Shown: positions 11,826 through 22,493 of the stretch, piece after piece | How positions within the stretch are numbered: position 1 is the stretch's first letter | How the letters are laid out: each line of letters starts with the position of its first letter | Origin: Myrica gale | Lineage: Eukaryota; Streptophyta; Magnoliopsida; Fagales; Myricaceae | Length of the DNA: 64,000 nucleotides | NCBI GenBank assembly: GCA_963930655.1 | Contig: OZ005603.1 | Location: 22,830,201 to 22,894,200, forward strand | Direction: 5' to 3' | Notes under the pieces: generated by a model | What the model was told of the DNA's origin: nothing | Databases searched by the model: none | Seen by the model: the letters and a program-made list of their open reading frames with translations, nothing else | Program-made: the position numbers and the translations under genes

Positions 11826-12240
11826 CTAGTCCAAATCGATAGCTGGCTCGTCCAGATCTAAACCAAGTGCATCATGAATATGCGCCAAATGCTCCTCCAT
11901 ATTATCCACTCGTTGGATGAGTATCTGTAGCTGTATCGGAACGGTATGGACAAATCGGGACAACACAAACAACTATTCTCTCACAGATAACAGCTCCCTT
12001 CGCATAATATTGAGTTCTTCCGTCAGAGCTCTATCCATTAGAGTAAGTTTGGTCTCTAGACCAGTCAAGCAGCATTGGAGAGTCATACACAACGAATGTG
12101 TCGGGATCACTATTTCCCGAATACTCACCCTCAACTCTATTAAAAAGGCATCCGCCCAAGCTGGTCGCTCTATCTGTCTGCCTGTCTCCCGACATTGGTG
12201 TTATTTCTCCCTGAGTATTCCATTGTCCACCTAGAAAAAA
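11826..12240 (-). pseudogene. CACTA A small coiled-coil accessory gene, decayed
   Basis: Minus-strand homologue of 18970-19365 in element B. The best-preserved part is the C-terminus, where both copies encode a heptad-like helical stretch (LQ-L--RVDNMEEHLA) followed by an acidic tail ending at TAG. The N-terminal part contains phase breaks and stop codons compared with B, so the gene is not functional. The family is not recognised; position and helical content suggest an accessory element protein, possibly DNA-binding or oligomerising, but this is inference. Confidence 0.5.
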
Positions 12241-13037
12241 TCGTCTGAACCGTATCAAAACGTTCGAATGAAAATCAAACTTTGTCATTTAAATTGTATA
12301 CCGTCCGAACCGATAAAAAAAGTCCTGACGTTGTGAAAAAAAGTGTGGACGTTGTGAACAACAGTCCGGACGTTGTGAAAAATAGTCTGGACTGCGTTTA
12401 ACACCGTCCAAACGGTATTTCGAAGAACCGAACCAAAGCAACTTAATTTGATCAACGAAAACAACCAACAAATTAAATGGCGGACGGCATTGAATTAAAA
12501 TATATGAAATTAAGAATCAAACTCATAGAAAAAATTTACCTGAATGTTGTTTGAGAGATCTTGAATGGGAAGTCTTTCAGAGAAAATTTTGACAGATGAG
12601 AGAGTGTTTGGGAGAAAAGATTAAGAGAGCAGAGAGAGTTTGTGATCTTCACAAAGTCTAAACGTCCCTTAGACGCGTTCGAACGTAATTTATAATCGTT
12701 CGAACATGTTTCTGCTTTATTCTTACACGTGGCCCAATCAAATTTAACGTCATTAAATATGCCGATGGATTCGAAATGGATCTAGAACTTTATCCGTCCG
12801 GACGAGTTATTGGTCCGGACGTTTGGGAAAAATAATCAGAATTAACCATCCGGACGACCTTTTTGGGTTGTCCGGACGTGGTTGGAAAAATTGTGACGAT
12901 TCTAATGGTCACTCAGTTAAGAAGATTTGCAATTTGTCACCCAGCATAGAGTCCGGACGTGGTATTGTAGAGTCTGGACGATACGTATTTTTTTGTGACG
13001 ATTTTTACCGTCACTCATTGGCGACGGGTGTATGTCA
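12241..13037. repeat. 5' subterminal GTCCGGAC repeats of CACTA A
   Basis: Repeats of CCGTCC(G/A)(G/A)AC and variants such as GTTGTGAAAAAAAGT at 12300-12420, then CGTCCGGACG at 12795-12804 and more copies to 12990. It matches the 5' subterminal region of B (18000-18960). The TRIM interrupts it at 13038-13518, after which it resumes to the terminus. Confidence 0.7.
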
Positions 13038-13518
13038 TGTAACGACCCAAGGACAAGCACTAGCCACATTTGTGTTTTGACTTCAATAGGACTAGTCAAG
13101 GTTGCTCTTGAAGCCCCTCAGATCATTTTAAAGTCCAGTTCAATCTAGTAAGGTACCAATGTGAGACTTGGCCCTTATAGAACCAATCACTCATTCATTC
13201 TCCTCTCTCACTCCATGTGGGATTCGGGGTATCACAATCTCCCCCCTTAAATCCTTGACGTCCTCGTCAAGGCCCACCAAGCCCTCATTGATGGTTACTA
13301 GGACCGCTCTAATACCATTTGTAATGACCCAAGGACAAGCACTAGCCACATCTGTGCTTTGACTTCAAAAGGACTAGTCAATGTTACTCTTGAAGCCCCT
13401 TGGATCATTATAAAGTCAAATTCAACCTAGTAAGGTCCCAATGTGGGACTTGGCCCTTATAGAACCAAGCACTTATTCATTCTCCTCTCCCACTCCATGT
13501 GGGATTCGGGGTATCACA
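13038..13518 (-). mobile_element. Complete TRIM (terminal-repeat retrotransposon in miniature)
   Basis: A non-coding LTR element of 481 bp. The two LTRs are each 199 bp (13038-13236 and 13320-13518), and on the minus strand run from TGTGATACCCCGAATCC to GTCGTTACA. Between them are 83 bp holding, on the minus strand, a primer site TGGTATTAGAGC (13306-13317) two bases after the 5' LTR and a purine tract TTTAAGGGGGGAGAT next to the 3' LTR. The flanks are TGTCA (13033-13037) and TGTCG (13519-13523), a 5-bp target duplication with one mismatch. About 17 of 199 LTR positions differ by eye, so it is not recent. It is structurally whole for a TRIM, which has no genes. Inserted in CACTA A. Confidence 0.88.
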
Positions 13519-13654
13519 TGTCGTCACCCCTGAAATACGTCCGAACACGTTTTTGAGTGGTCCGGACAGTATTGTGGTTCCTGGATGATATTTGGTGACA
13601 AAATTAATATTTTGCAAGAAAAGACTACTTTAGGTGACAAAATTTGGTTTGACA

Positions 13655-13889
13655 CCCAGATTTTTGTCACCTAAAAGCTCATTTCTTATAGTGACGTAAT
13701 TAAATTATCGTTGGTTTTAAAAGTTTAGTATCGGAGTATCAAAACCAAAGCATGACATCATAATTATGACCAACCCAGATTTTTGTCACCTAAAAGCTCA
13801 TTTCTTATAGTGCCGTAATTAAATTATCGTTGGTTTTAAAAGTTTAGTATCGGAGTATCAAAACCAAAGCATGACATCATAATTATGAG
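13655..13889. repeat. 119-bp tandem duplication spanning the CACTA A terminus
   Basis: Two adjacent copies (13655-13773 and 13774-13889), nearly identical (GTGACG versus GTGCCG is the clear difference). Each contains the last ~39 bp of CACTA A, through the terminal TTTCTTATAGTG, plus about 78 bp of flanking DNA. So the element's end occurs twice, once attached to the element and once alone. Confidence 0.85.
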
Positions 13890-15206
13890 CATAAAGTCCT
13901 GGCCCAATTTAAATGGAATATATATCATAACTTTCTTATAATGATCTAATTATTATTATTATTATTATAACGGGCTGAATTTTCTATCTATAGCCACCTT
14001 ACAGAAAATAAGTCATTTGCTCCTGGCTAGCTAGTCGTCAACTAACAGTAAGGAATCTTTGTCCCCGCCATATTATTCTATTAATTTTCTTATAAAGTAT
14101 TCTCTTTTTAAAAAATCTTTATTAAATACTCTGAACGAAGCACGCCAGCTCTTAATTAAATTCTGTGTTCATATTTTCTCCAGTAAATCTTCAATCAATT
14201 GCAATATTCTGATTGTGCTTTAAAGACTTGAGCATGCATGCATGACAAATGGATACAACTTGACGTATATATAGATCAGGAGTCGGGGTGCAAAGGGAGA
14301 TCTAGAAGGAAGCCGAGTGACTTGTAGCCAGCGCAAAGATCTCATGGGCGTCGAAGAGCAAGGTCGCAAACAGTGGCGTAACCAGGACTCGAGTTGAGGG
14401 GGGCAAACTCCTAAAGCGAAATGATAATTTTTTTTCTTGTGTAATGCAAAAAGTGTCTTGGAGTTAAAAAAAATTCCTACGTTAGGAGTATTAGAAGACT
14501 CCACGCTGGCTGAGTTTTTTTATCAAAAACTTATCCATTATCTAACAAAACAAAACGAAAGTTCATTAACCAATTCACTAATCAAAATTAATATCAATAA
14601 CTTTCAACAAATCACAATTGACTATGTGTGAATAAACAATCCCAAAATTCAATTAAGCATAGATTTGATTGAGCAGAAATTTGTAACTTAAGTTCACAAA
14701 GTGTCTGCATGGCTTCACTCCAATGAGTTTTTGATATATGAAAATTCATTAACTTCAGGCCCCATGGCTACGATACTAAGAGCACAAGATTCAATTCATG
14801 CTCCTTATCCTTACCTTTGGCTTCCTATATGTATGGCATGGATACAGCTGGGCAAGCTAAGAATGAGCCCATCTCGAGGAAAAATTTGCAAACGCCTCAC
14901 GTGCTACTCATGTATTGGACTCAGGCCTATTTCAGCCCTCCTACGAGGTGCCCCAGCAGGCCAGGATGCTACTATTGCATTATCCAGATAGAGAGTTCAA
15001 ACCCCGATCTTCTCTCCTCTTCTCCCTTACCCCTTACACCTTTTTACAAAAAGGAAATAATAGTAATAATATGATATCTAGGTTTTTTACATCTAATTCC
15101 CAATATGATGAAAACAATTAATTCAAAACAAATTAGAGATTCTCCTTTACATCATATGAAACTTCAAACCCAGTAATCATGCCTAACTATCAAATAACTT
15201 CAGTAA
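13890..15206. other. Spacer without recognised gene
   Basis: AT-rich spacer. An (ATT) microsatellite lies at 13951-13969. At 14373 a CAGTGGCGTAACCAGG phrase resembles ends of non-autonomous plant transposons, but no partner end was found. Short open frames at 14700-15120 show no recognisable domain. Confidence 0.4.
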
Positions 15207-15500
15207 AAAGTCTACGCCTTTAAAAAGACTCGCAAAGTGTGCGTCCCGGTGCTTGTGGGCGATGAGGGTGCGATGGAAAGAGTTATGTTACCAATCGAGC
15301 TGCTCGCAAATCCTGATATAATTGAGCTGCTCAAGATCTCGGCCGATGAATTCGGGTATCCGCAAGGACTGCTGAAAATCCCGACATGCCGTGCCAAGAG
15401 CTTTAAAAGGTTGATAGAGAAGATCAGCTCGCAGGAGAAGAGAGCAAAGAGCCAAAGAGTAGGTGTCTTTAATAAAAAGGTTAAACCAATTAGCGCCTAA
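15207..15500 (+). pseudogene. SAUR-family (auxin-responsive) remnant, 5'-truncated
   Basis: The frame from 15207 to the TAA at 15500 encodes a SAUR core: VCVPVLVGDEGAMERVMLPI, then IIELLKISADEFGYPQGLLK and IPTCRAKSFKRLIEKIS. This matches the V-V-G---MERF-LP, EEFGY and L-IPC-----F--L blocks of small auxin-up RNA proteins, which restrain PP2C.D phosphatases and so promote cell expansion. An in-frame stop sits at 15204-15206 and no ATG precedes the core, so the usual N-terminal 25-60 residues are absent. The C-terminal extension after EKIS is longer and more basic than usual. It lies alone between transposons, so it is probably a dead fragment. Confidence 0.65.
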
Positions 15501-16013
15501 AAGCTTATCTCCATCTCTTGTTCCGATTTCTTTGGAGCTGAAGGTTCCAGAGAATAACACAGTTTAGCAGTATGGTATTGGATTGAGCTCTTCTTCATCA
15601 TCTTCATCTTTTTCTTTTGACTTCCTTTTCAGAAGGCCTTTTGGTTTGATAATAGGTTCACGTGTACGATTAATTCCATAAATCAAGTATAAATGTATAA
15701 TTGAGCTGTTCAAATTAAGGACTTTGTACAAGCCTTGTGAACAATCGCCCGGGCAAGGACATAACGGTCCATCATCTTAAAGAGAGTCTCAAATCTTGGA
15801 CTTGAAGACAGTAATTTAGATAGTCCAAGAGGGCTTTTTTTGTCCTCTTTGTAATAACCTTATAATTTTTTTTTAAAAAAAATTGTGGATTAGGGTCTCG
15901 GCAGTCGTTAATGACGGATCGCCGAGGGGAGAGGGTCAAGACGTGGGCCGAAGTATAAGCGCAGAATACACCTGCAACGAAAAAAGAAAGACGAGATGTT
16001 ATTACGACCCATA
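15501..16013. other. Spacer without recognised gene
   Basis: Non-coding. A (TCTTCATCA)-like stretch is near 15590-15615 and a T-run near 15865. Nothing else is supported. Confidence 0.4.
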
Positions 16014-17305
16014 TGTTGGAACCCGAGATCACAGCGGAAATTATCGTTGAATCAAAACAGCTCAAGTGTTCTGCCTCCTTCAAATCCACGCACACGGCTT
16101 TGAGAGATAATTTTTAGAGAGAGAAACTCTCACTTGAAATGAAATTCCGTTGACAAATCAATTCTCTCTTTTCTCAAATGATTTCTGAGCTATTTATAAT
16201 AACTGGCTCAGAACTCAACTGTGCTATAGCGTGGGATCTTTAGGGATCTCAAATCTCGGCCGTAGGATCATCATGAAAAACTTTTTTTATTAAAACCTCA
16301 TATATTATGTATTCTGAATTTATAGGCTTATACAAATTGTAATCATGTCCGTTAACATATCACAATTGACCCTCGAGATAATGATATTGTTTTTGTGAAA
16401 TCTTTTTTGCTAACAATTATATGCTTATTTATCCTTCTACCATACTATATTCCACATGAGCTAATAGGACCAGAATAATATCACTGATTAAGTCCATAAC
16501 TCATATAATTCTTAATTCTCAATCTGTACCTAGTTGGACTTCCAAAACTTTCCAAAATTATTTTCACAAATATTTACTTAATATATTATATAAGTAAAAA
16601 CCGTGAAAAAACTTTTCACAAAATGTCGTTGCGCAACGTTATTATATTAGTCCAACAATATATAGAGATAATGAATATACTGCCTCATCAAGAGACTGGT
16701 GGATTCCATATTGAACAATTATACAAATTTACTTACTATGCACAAGGCCCAACATTATCTGGAATATTTGATCTGCGAAGATCAACACCAAATGACTCAG
16801 TCAAAGCACAAGTGCACAACAAGCAAACATGCATAACTCTCTAAGGTCTAAGGACAACATAAGCTAATTGTGTTTAATACCGTTCTCTACATCAGTGATC
16901 ATTTCCAGAAGGTATTCATATTTGATCTGGTTCAGTGCATGTACTCTTACATTGCACTCACTTGTCTGCGTAAGGTCACCACCTCAATGACAAAGTTCAT
17001 CATTCTCTCTTATAGAGGCACAACGAGTGTAGACCTATTTGTACATTATCATGTACCTCGGTCTAGAACAAAGTAAGTCAACAAGGATCTGAAAAGTTAT
17101 ACTCCCCGCCTCCGATTCATTAATCATTGGTCTGACTTTTCTACATTGCTGCTCAACAATATGACATCTAATGTCATTATAAATATGACATCTTATGTCA
17201 TTTCAGGTACCCAAAATAAATATAAGTGATTAAAAAATAACAATAATTATCTCATAAGTATACAAAAGGATTGGTTTTGAGGTCATACATCTAACACCAA
17301 CAGCT
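16014..17305 (-). mobile_element. Possible solo LTR of a Copia-like retroelement
   Basis: On the minus strand the interval runs from TG-rich TGTTGGTGTTAGATG near 17305 to TTCCGCTGTGATCTCGGG and TTCCAACA at 16014, an LTR-like 3' end. It has promoter-like AT-rich stretches and no long gene. No target duplication was found and no second LTR is present, so boundaries and family are tentative. If real it is an old solo-LTR fossil. Confidence 0.35.
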
Positions 17306-17899
17306 TGTAAGATGCATGCATGGCTAGTCCTAGGAACTGGGCCTAATTTGTGTTGGTGCAAATAGAATGGTACAACCAACTCCTTTTGTTTATCTGCTTA
17401 AGGATGGGTGAAACAATACAAACAAAAATCAACAGGTCAAAAGGCTTGGGCTGAAGAACAGTCTAATTGAAGATATAAAGGCAACCAAAGTATAGGTGAG
17501 CTACAAAATAAAAGGTAAGCCCAAAAGGATACTGAAAGGCTAAACTTGAACCTGATGGAATTTAGGATGATGACACCGTAACATTGGTATCCAAGTTCAA
17601 ACATGCCTTTTGGATAGTGATGTACTTTCATGAAAAGGGTACGAATTGATTTATCAATTCGAAGTAAGGTAACTTTTCGTAAGGTCATAGTGCTTCGTAA
17701 AGTATTGCAAAGAAAATTATAAATAGGTGGTGAATAATTCATTTCATTTAATCCAAACTTTTCAATTTCTTGACAACCTTCAAAATCCAACAGAACCGAA
17801 TTAGAGGAAAGAAGAAAATGATAGATCAACCTGACAGACAAATGAATATCCCAATCAAAGCTCTTATTCGATAGGGCAAGAAAAAATGACACAAATCCA
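17306..17899. other. Spacer left of CACTA B
   Basis: A 151-codon minus-strand frame (17437-17892) is open but has no recognisable domain, no splice context and a composition like the spacer. No gene is called. Confidence 0.35.
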
Positions 17900-17911
17900 C
17901 ACTACAAGAAA

Positions 17912-18965
17912 TATAGTTTAAGGTGACAAAATTTCAGGTGTCAAACCAAATTTTATCACCTAAAGTTAACTTTTCATAACAAAATATTAATTTCATCACC
18001 CAAAACCATCCACGCATGCCAAATCCGTTCGGACATATTTCTGGAGTGACTAGATACACGTGTCGCGAATGAGTGACGATAAAAATCGTCAGAAAAACAA
18101 AATCGCTTCCAGATGAACAAGCAAACTGTCAGACTCTCTGCAAGGTGACGAATTCCAAATTGTCGTAACTGAATGACCAATAGAATCGTCACAATTTTTA
18201 CAATACCGTACGGACTCTACTTATAAAACATCTAAACGGACATTACCTAACGAATAATAATCATCAGGATATAGTCACAAATTAAATATCTTCATGAACA
18301 CTCAATCTTGTCTGGACGTTATCAATAGCGTTCCAACGGAAAAAATAACATCGTCTAGACGGTACAAAAAATGTCCGCACAATAATGAATGCTTCTTCCG
18401 CGAATCGTTTGGTTCCACTTTGCAAAACTTCAGACACGTGACATCGAAACCGTCCGGACCAATAAATATCGTCCGGACAGTATAAGTTTAAGAATCTTTT
18501 CAAATCGGGCATATTTAATGACGTTAAATTTGATAGGGCCACGTGTGAATATAACCACTGAGAAGCGTCCGAACTCTAATTCATAAAGCGTTCAAATGGT
18601 TCCTGGAAACATTAAACCCGCCAGATTTTTTCAAAATCACAAACTCCCTCACTTCTCTCAAACCTTTCTCCCAAACGTTTTCACAACCCGTTTGAGATCT
18701 CTCAAAGAATTTCAGGTAAAACTTCCTTTACGAACTTGCTTCTCAATTTCATGCAGTTCGATTTAATAGTGTCCGCTATTTAGTTTGTTGTGTTCTTTGC
18801 GTCTATCAAATTACGTTGTTTTGCTGGTGTTCATCGAAACACGTTTGGACATTTTTTACACCGTTCGGACGGTCTTTTGCGTTCATATGTCCTAAAATTT
18901 AAACAACGTAGTTTGACATTTGTGTAAACGGTTTATGCTAAGGTTCGGACGGTTTTTGCTAGGTT
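17912..18965. repeat. 5' terminal hairpin and subterminal repeats of CACTA B
   Basis: Just inside the TIR, AAGGTGACAAAATTT is followed about 20 bp later by AAATTTTATCACCTAAAG, an inverted pair able to fold back. From 18020 to 18600 and 18840 to 18960 there are many (C)GTCCGGAC/CGTTCGGACG copies. Element A has the same arrangement at 13625-13676. Confidence 0.65.
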
Positions 18966-18969
18966 GACC

Positions 18970-19365
18970 ATGGAACGCTCTGGGAGAAGTATCACCAATG
19001 TCAGGGGACAAACAGAGTGATCAGCTTAGGCAGACGCCTTTAAAGCAGAGTTAAAGGAGAGTATTCGGGCGATAGTGCAGCCGACACATTCGTTGTGAAT
19101 GGATCTCCAATGCCGCTTGACCGATCTGGAGACCAAACTTGCACTAACAGATAGGGTTCTGACAAAAGAGTTGAATATTATGCGGATGAAACCGTTCTCT
19201 GTGAGAGAACATTTATTTCAGTTGTCCCAATCTGTCCATACCGTTCTGATACAGCTGCAGACACTTGTCAGACAGGTGGATAATATGGAGGAGCATTTAG
19301 CGTATGTTTGTGATGTCCTCGGACAAGATATGGACGAGCTAGAGGCAGCTCGTGATTTTGACTAG
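18970..19365 (+). pseudogene. CACTA B small coiled-coil accessory gene, broken
   Basis: ATG 18970 opens MERSGRSITNVRGQTE and meets TGA soon after; more stops follow. From 19099 the frame is clear for 88 codons (MDLQCRLTDLETKLALTDRV to ELEAARDFD), with heptad-like Leu/Val spacing typical of a coiled coil and an acidic end. The homologue in element A (11826-12240) aligns along its length. Not a family I recognise. By position it is the first gene of the element, where Spm-type elements place their regulatory TNPA-like gene, but no domain proves this. Confidence 0.5.
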
Positions 19366-21253
19366 TCTTATGTTTATGCTTTATCAGTATTAATTATTTA
19401 TCGTTTGAATGATCGGTTCCGCTTGTACTAGACATTATGATTATGTTTTTCGTTCGGTATTTGGATTATTTTTAATATTTTACTTTCATTATGTTTTTTC
19501 ACTAGATTAAATTTATTACAATTTAAAAGAATAATTAGTAAAATTATATGGGTGATTACACTAACAGAACGGCTAGTGTAATTAGATTGTAACGGTTAGA
19601 GTAATTAGCTTGCAATTACAATTAAATTGGTGATTAGTTATAACAGATATTTAATATAAAAATATGTCTAACTATATAATTTTTTTATGTATTCAAAATA
19701 AATTAAGTTAAATTTTTGTGCCAAATTACATTGTGTTAAATAAAATTAAATAAATTAAATTATTTAAGTAAATTAAATTAAGTGAAATAAATTTATGACG
19801 TAAATTAAATAAGTTAGACGTTCGGAAGATGTCGAAGAGCGTCTGAACTCCCATATCACACCTAAGATTAAATGAGATAGGCGTTGGAACAGTTTAGGAC
19901 ACAGTACGGATGTTCATGTAAATGTCGCATGGCGTACACGTGTTTACGTTATACGAAAGTTGAAAACGGTTGTCACCGTCCGAACCCTTTACAGACGTCC
20001 GGACGATATTCACCATTTATTCAGCCAAACCTGCGCTTCCACGTCATACCAATTCATAGGAAATTTGTTTGCCAACGTGAAAAAACGTTCGGACATGTTT
20101 ATTGTGCCGAACAGTTTTAAACGGTTTAAATTTTGGCATTTAATACGAAGTACGTTGATTGGTCCACGTGTGCAGAAAAGCGTCCAGATTGCATACTTGG
20201 AGTCTGGACGCTAGCGACGTATTTTCAAAATTCGAACAGCTCGGCATTTTCACAAATATCGAATCATTTCTCCTAAAAAATCTCTCAAAACTCAAGTTTT
20301 TTCTTCAAAAATCTTGACATAATATCACTCTTTTGTGGATCTAATCACATTCCGGTATATTTTGCTCACTTTTAACAAGATTTTTATGGTAAAAATTTCA
20401 TTGTTTTATAGTTTAACGTATAGAATTTCAATTCCATTTTTTGCATAGTATATTGTGTTTTTTGATTGATTTTTACATATAAACTGACTGTGTTAAGTGT
20501 TAGGTTTGTTTTAAGTGTATTAGTTTGTGTTTTGATTGTATTTTTGGGCGTGTGGGGAGGTGGAGGGATGCTGTCATGGTTGAGTTAACTCGGTCGTCCT
20601 CTAGAAAGCGTCCGGACACTTTATTAAGTCGTCCGGACTCGTTCTTGACTTGTCCAGACGATATCTTGGGTCATTCATACTCTTTTCGAAGTCATTCATT
20701 GGTATACGTTGTCGTTTTTATGTTGAGTGGATGCCATATATATAGGGTATGTTTGAGGGTGAAAATTTTGAGTATTGGGGTTTGGGAAATATTATAAGGT
20801 AAAGATATGTTATGGGAGTTGGTGAAAAAGTGAAGAGAGAGAAGATTTTTAATAAACATTATAATAATAATAAATTATGTAGTGAATTTTTTAGTAATAA
20901 ACCTAAAATTTTGAGCCCAACTTATTGGGGCTCAAACATACCCATAGTTTAATTTTCTGTTGTACGTTCGGACGCCTGATAGTATACCTACGGTTATACA
21001 TTGTCATTTTAATTGTGTCCAGACTCTTTTTCAATGCAGTCCGGATGTTTTAATGTTAAATTTAAATAGTTTTTTATCTACTTTGGTTCGGATGGATATC
21101 CAAAGTTGTTCGAACGCTTTTTAGACTTTCAAAACAGATACGTTGACATTTTTATTATTATTCAAACAGTGTTATTTTTGTTCTTACGGTGTTATTTGGG
21201 TTCGGGCATTTTTCTAATCGTGTGAACGCTTTTTTTGTACATATTCTGAAAAA
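19366..21253. repeat. Non-coding interval of CACTA B with GTCCGGAC arrays
   Basis: 19420-19800 is AT-rich and repetitive (AAATTAAATTAAGT, TAATTAGATTG). 19810-20220 and 20600-21240 contain many (C)GTCCGGACG copies, including a perfect CGTCCGGACG at 19996-20005. The MITE at 20745-20943 lies inside. No gene is supported. Confidence 0.6.
20745..20943. mobile_element. Tourist/Harbinger-like MITE in CACTA B
   Basis: 199 bp with perfect 13-bp terminal inverted repeats GGGTATGTTTGAG and CTCAAACATACCC, flanked by ATA on both sides (20742-20744 and 20944-20946). Non-coding and AT-rich. The same family occurs at 41273-41467 and 46505-46697; related sequences are at 53285-53478 and 52636-52827. Confidence 0.8.
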
Positions 21254-22493
21254 ATGAGCAAGCATCCACGTACCAGCAGCCAGGCTGATGACGAGCAACC
21301 TTCCGCTCGAGCTTTAACGGTAGACCAGCTACAACGATCATTATGTCCCACTTGATTGTTGTCGAGCGGGACATTAAGTTGACAGATTTTTCACGATCTC
21401 ACATTTGAGGGTAGGAGGCTTCCGAAGGTGATGGAGGGGTTAAGTTGGGTTCCGATGATCCACAGGACCGGCAATACATCAAAGAATCTGGTGCGGGAGT
21501 TTTATTGCCCTATATTACTGGCGAAGGACCTCGAGGAGCCTAGTATGGAGGTCATTGTTCGTAATGTTCCGATCATATTCTCGCCCGATGAGCTGGCGAA
21601 TTTCTTGAGGTATGAGAGAGATTTGGTAACGTTCTCTAACCTACCAATGAGCAAGGAGGGTCTCCCTACTAAGGTCGTGGTATTCCAGACTATGATACAC
21701 GAGCAGTTGCTTCCTTTTTGACGGATCATGCACCTGATCCTATATGATACACGAACAATTGCTTCCTTTTTGGGCGACCCGAACCTACCAATGAGCGAGG
21801 ATATAGCTATTTTAGAGGGCTGCTATATGATACACGAGCAGCTGCTTCCTTTTTGGTGGATCATGCACCTGATCCTATACTCCTCCATCGACCCGAAGAA
21901 GCACACCACGAAGCTATCTTATAGCCACGCCAAGTTCCTGTACCTAGTATTTGTACAGGGGCTACCTGTTGATATATCATCATACATCTACCAGTCCATT
22001 CATGCAGAGGCCTTGAAGACTGATGCTACGATTTCATTGACGCATGAGATTCTTCTGACCTGATTCCTGCATGCCATGGTAGTACCCAAAGGCGAGGGTG
22101 CTTCCACTAGGGTCGATCAACAAGACAACACTCTCCAAATCGATGGCCTAAACAAGCCGAGCACTGCATGTCTCTCGGGTTGCTAGAGTTTGAAAACAAG
22201 AGCAGCCTGAGGAGGAATTGGAGGGGCAGGATCCTGGATAGGGCTCGACCCAGGGACTTGGGGCATAGTGGTTGAGTTGGACAGACGGTATGATGACGGA
22301 GCTGACTCAACAGTTGTTATCGGTCTTCCAGCCCACCCATGGCATGGTCAGTGATATCAATCGTCGGCTGACGGCTTTGGAGCAAAAGGTCGCGGACATA
22401 GACGTTGGGTGGAAGAAGGAGGTCGCTATGATTAAGGAGGTCCTGAAGGGTGTGGAAATCGATGCGGAGGTCGCTACGCTTATGTTTTGTTGA
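21254..22493 (+). pseudogene. CACTA B PF20167-like transposon protein gene, broken
   Basis: Homologue of 8216-9136 in element A. ATG 21254 gives MSKHPRTSSQADDEQPSARA and then a stop. From 21428 the frame carries VPIIFSPDELANFLRYERD and later LVFVQGLPVDISSYIYQSIH and LTALEQKVADIDVGWKKEV. A segment encoding IHEQLLPF occurs three times (near 21692, 21745 and 21828), an internal tandem triplication not present in A. At least three stops or phase changes break the gene, and its 3' third is interrupted around 22063-22270. Confidence 0.7.

Larger units (their letters stand above)
5987..13693 (-). mobile_element. CACTA (En/Spm-like) element A, TNP2-less, 5' end at 13693
   Basis: The 5' end on the minus strand reads CACTATAAGAAATGAGC from 13693 inward, a CACTA terminus with the same inner sequence as element B. 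The gene order matches B in reverse: coiled accessory gene (about 11826-12240), PF20167-like gene (8216-9181), then Transposase_24 exons (5996-6470). The TNP2 block seen in B (23612-26664) is missing: A passes from the B-equivalent leader (near 6740-6990) directly into the Transposase_24 exon near 6470-6540. GTCCGGAC-type repeats occur throughout. Nested insertions are the MULE at the left, a Copia LTR fragment at 10165-11590 and a TRIM at 13038-13518. The 3' end lies beyond the MULE, outside the window. Confidence 0.85.

Noticed and set aside
14373-14410. CAGTGGCGTAACCAGGACTCG phrase resembling a transposon end
   Set aside because: No inverted partner or target duplication found within several kb; the similar phrase at 42914 is also alone.
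17437-17892. 151-codon minus-strand open frame next to CACTA B
   Set aside because: No recognisable domain, no splice or promoter context, and composition like the surrounding spacer. Kept only as a mention in the spacer entry.
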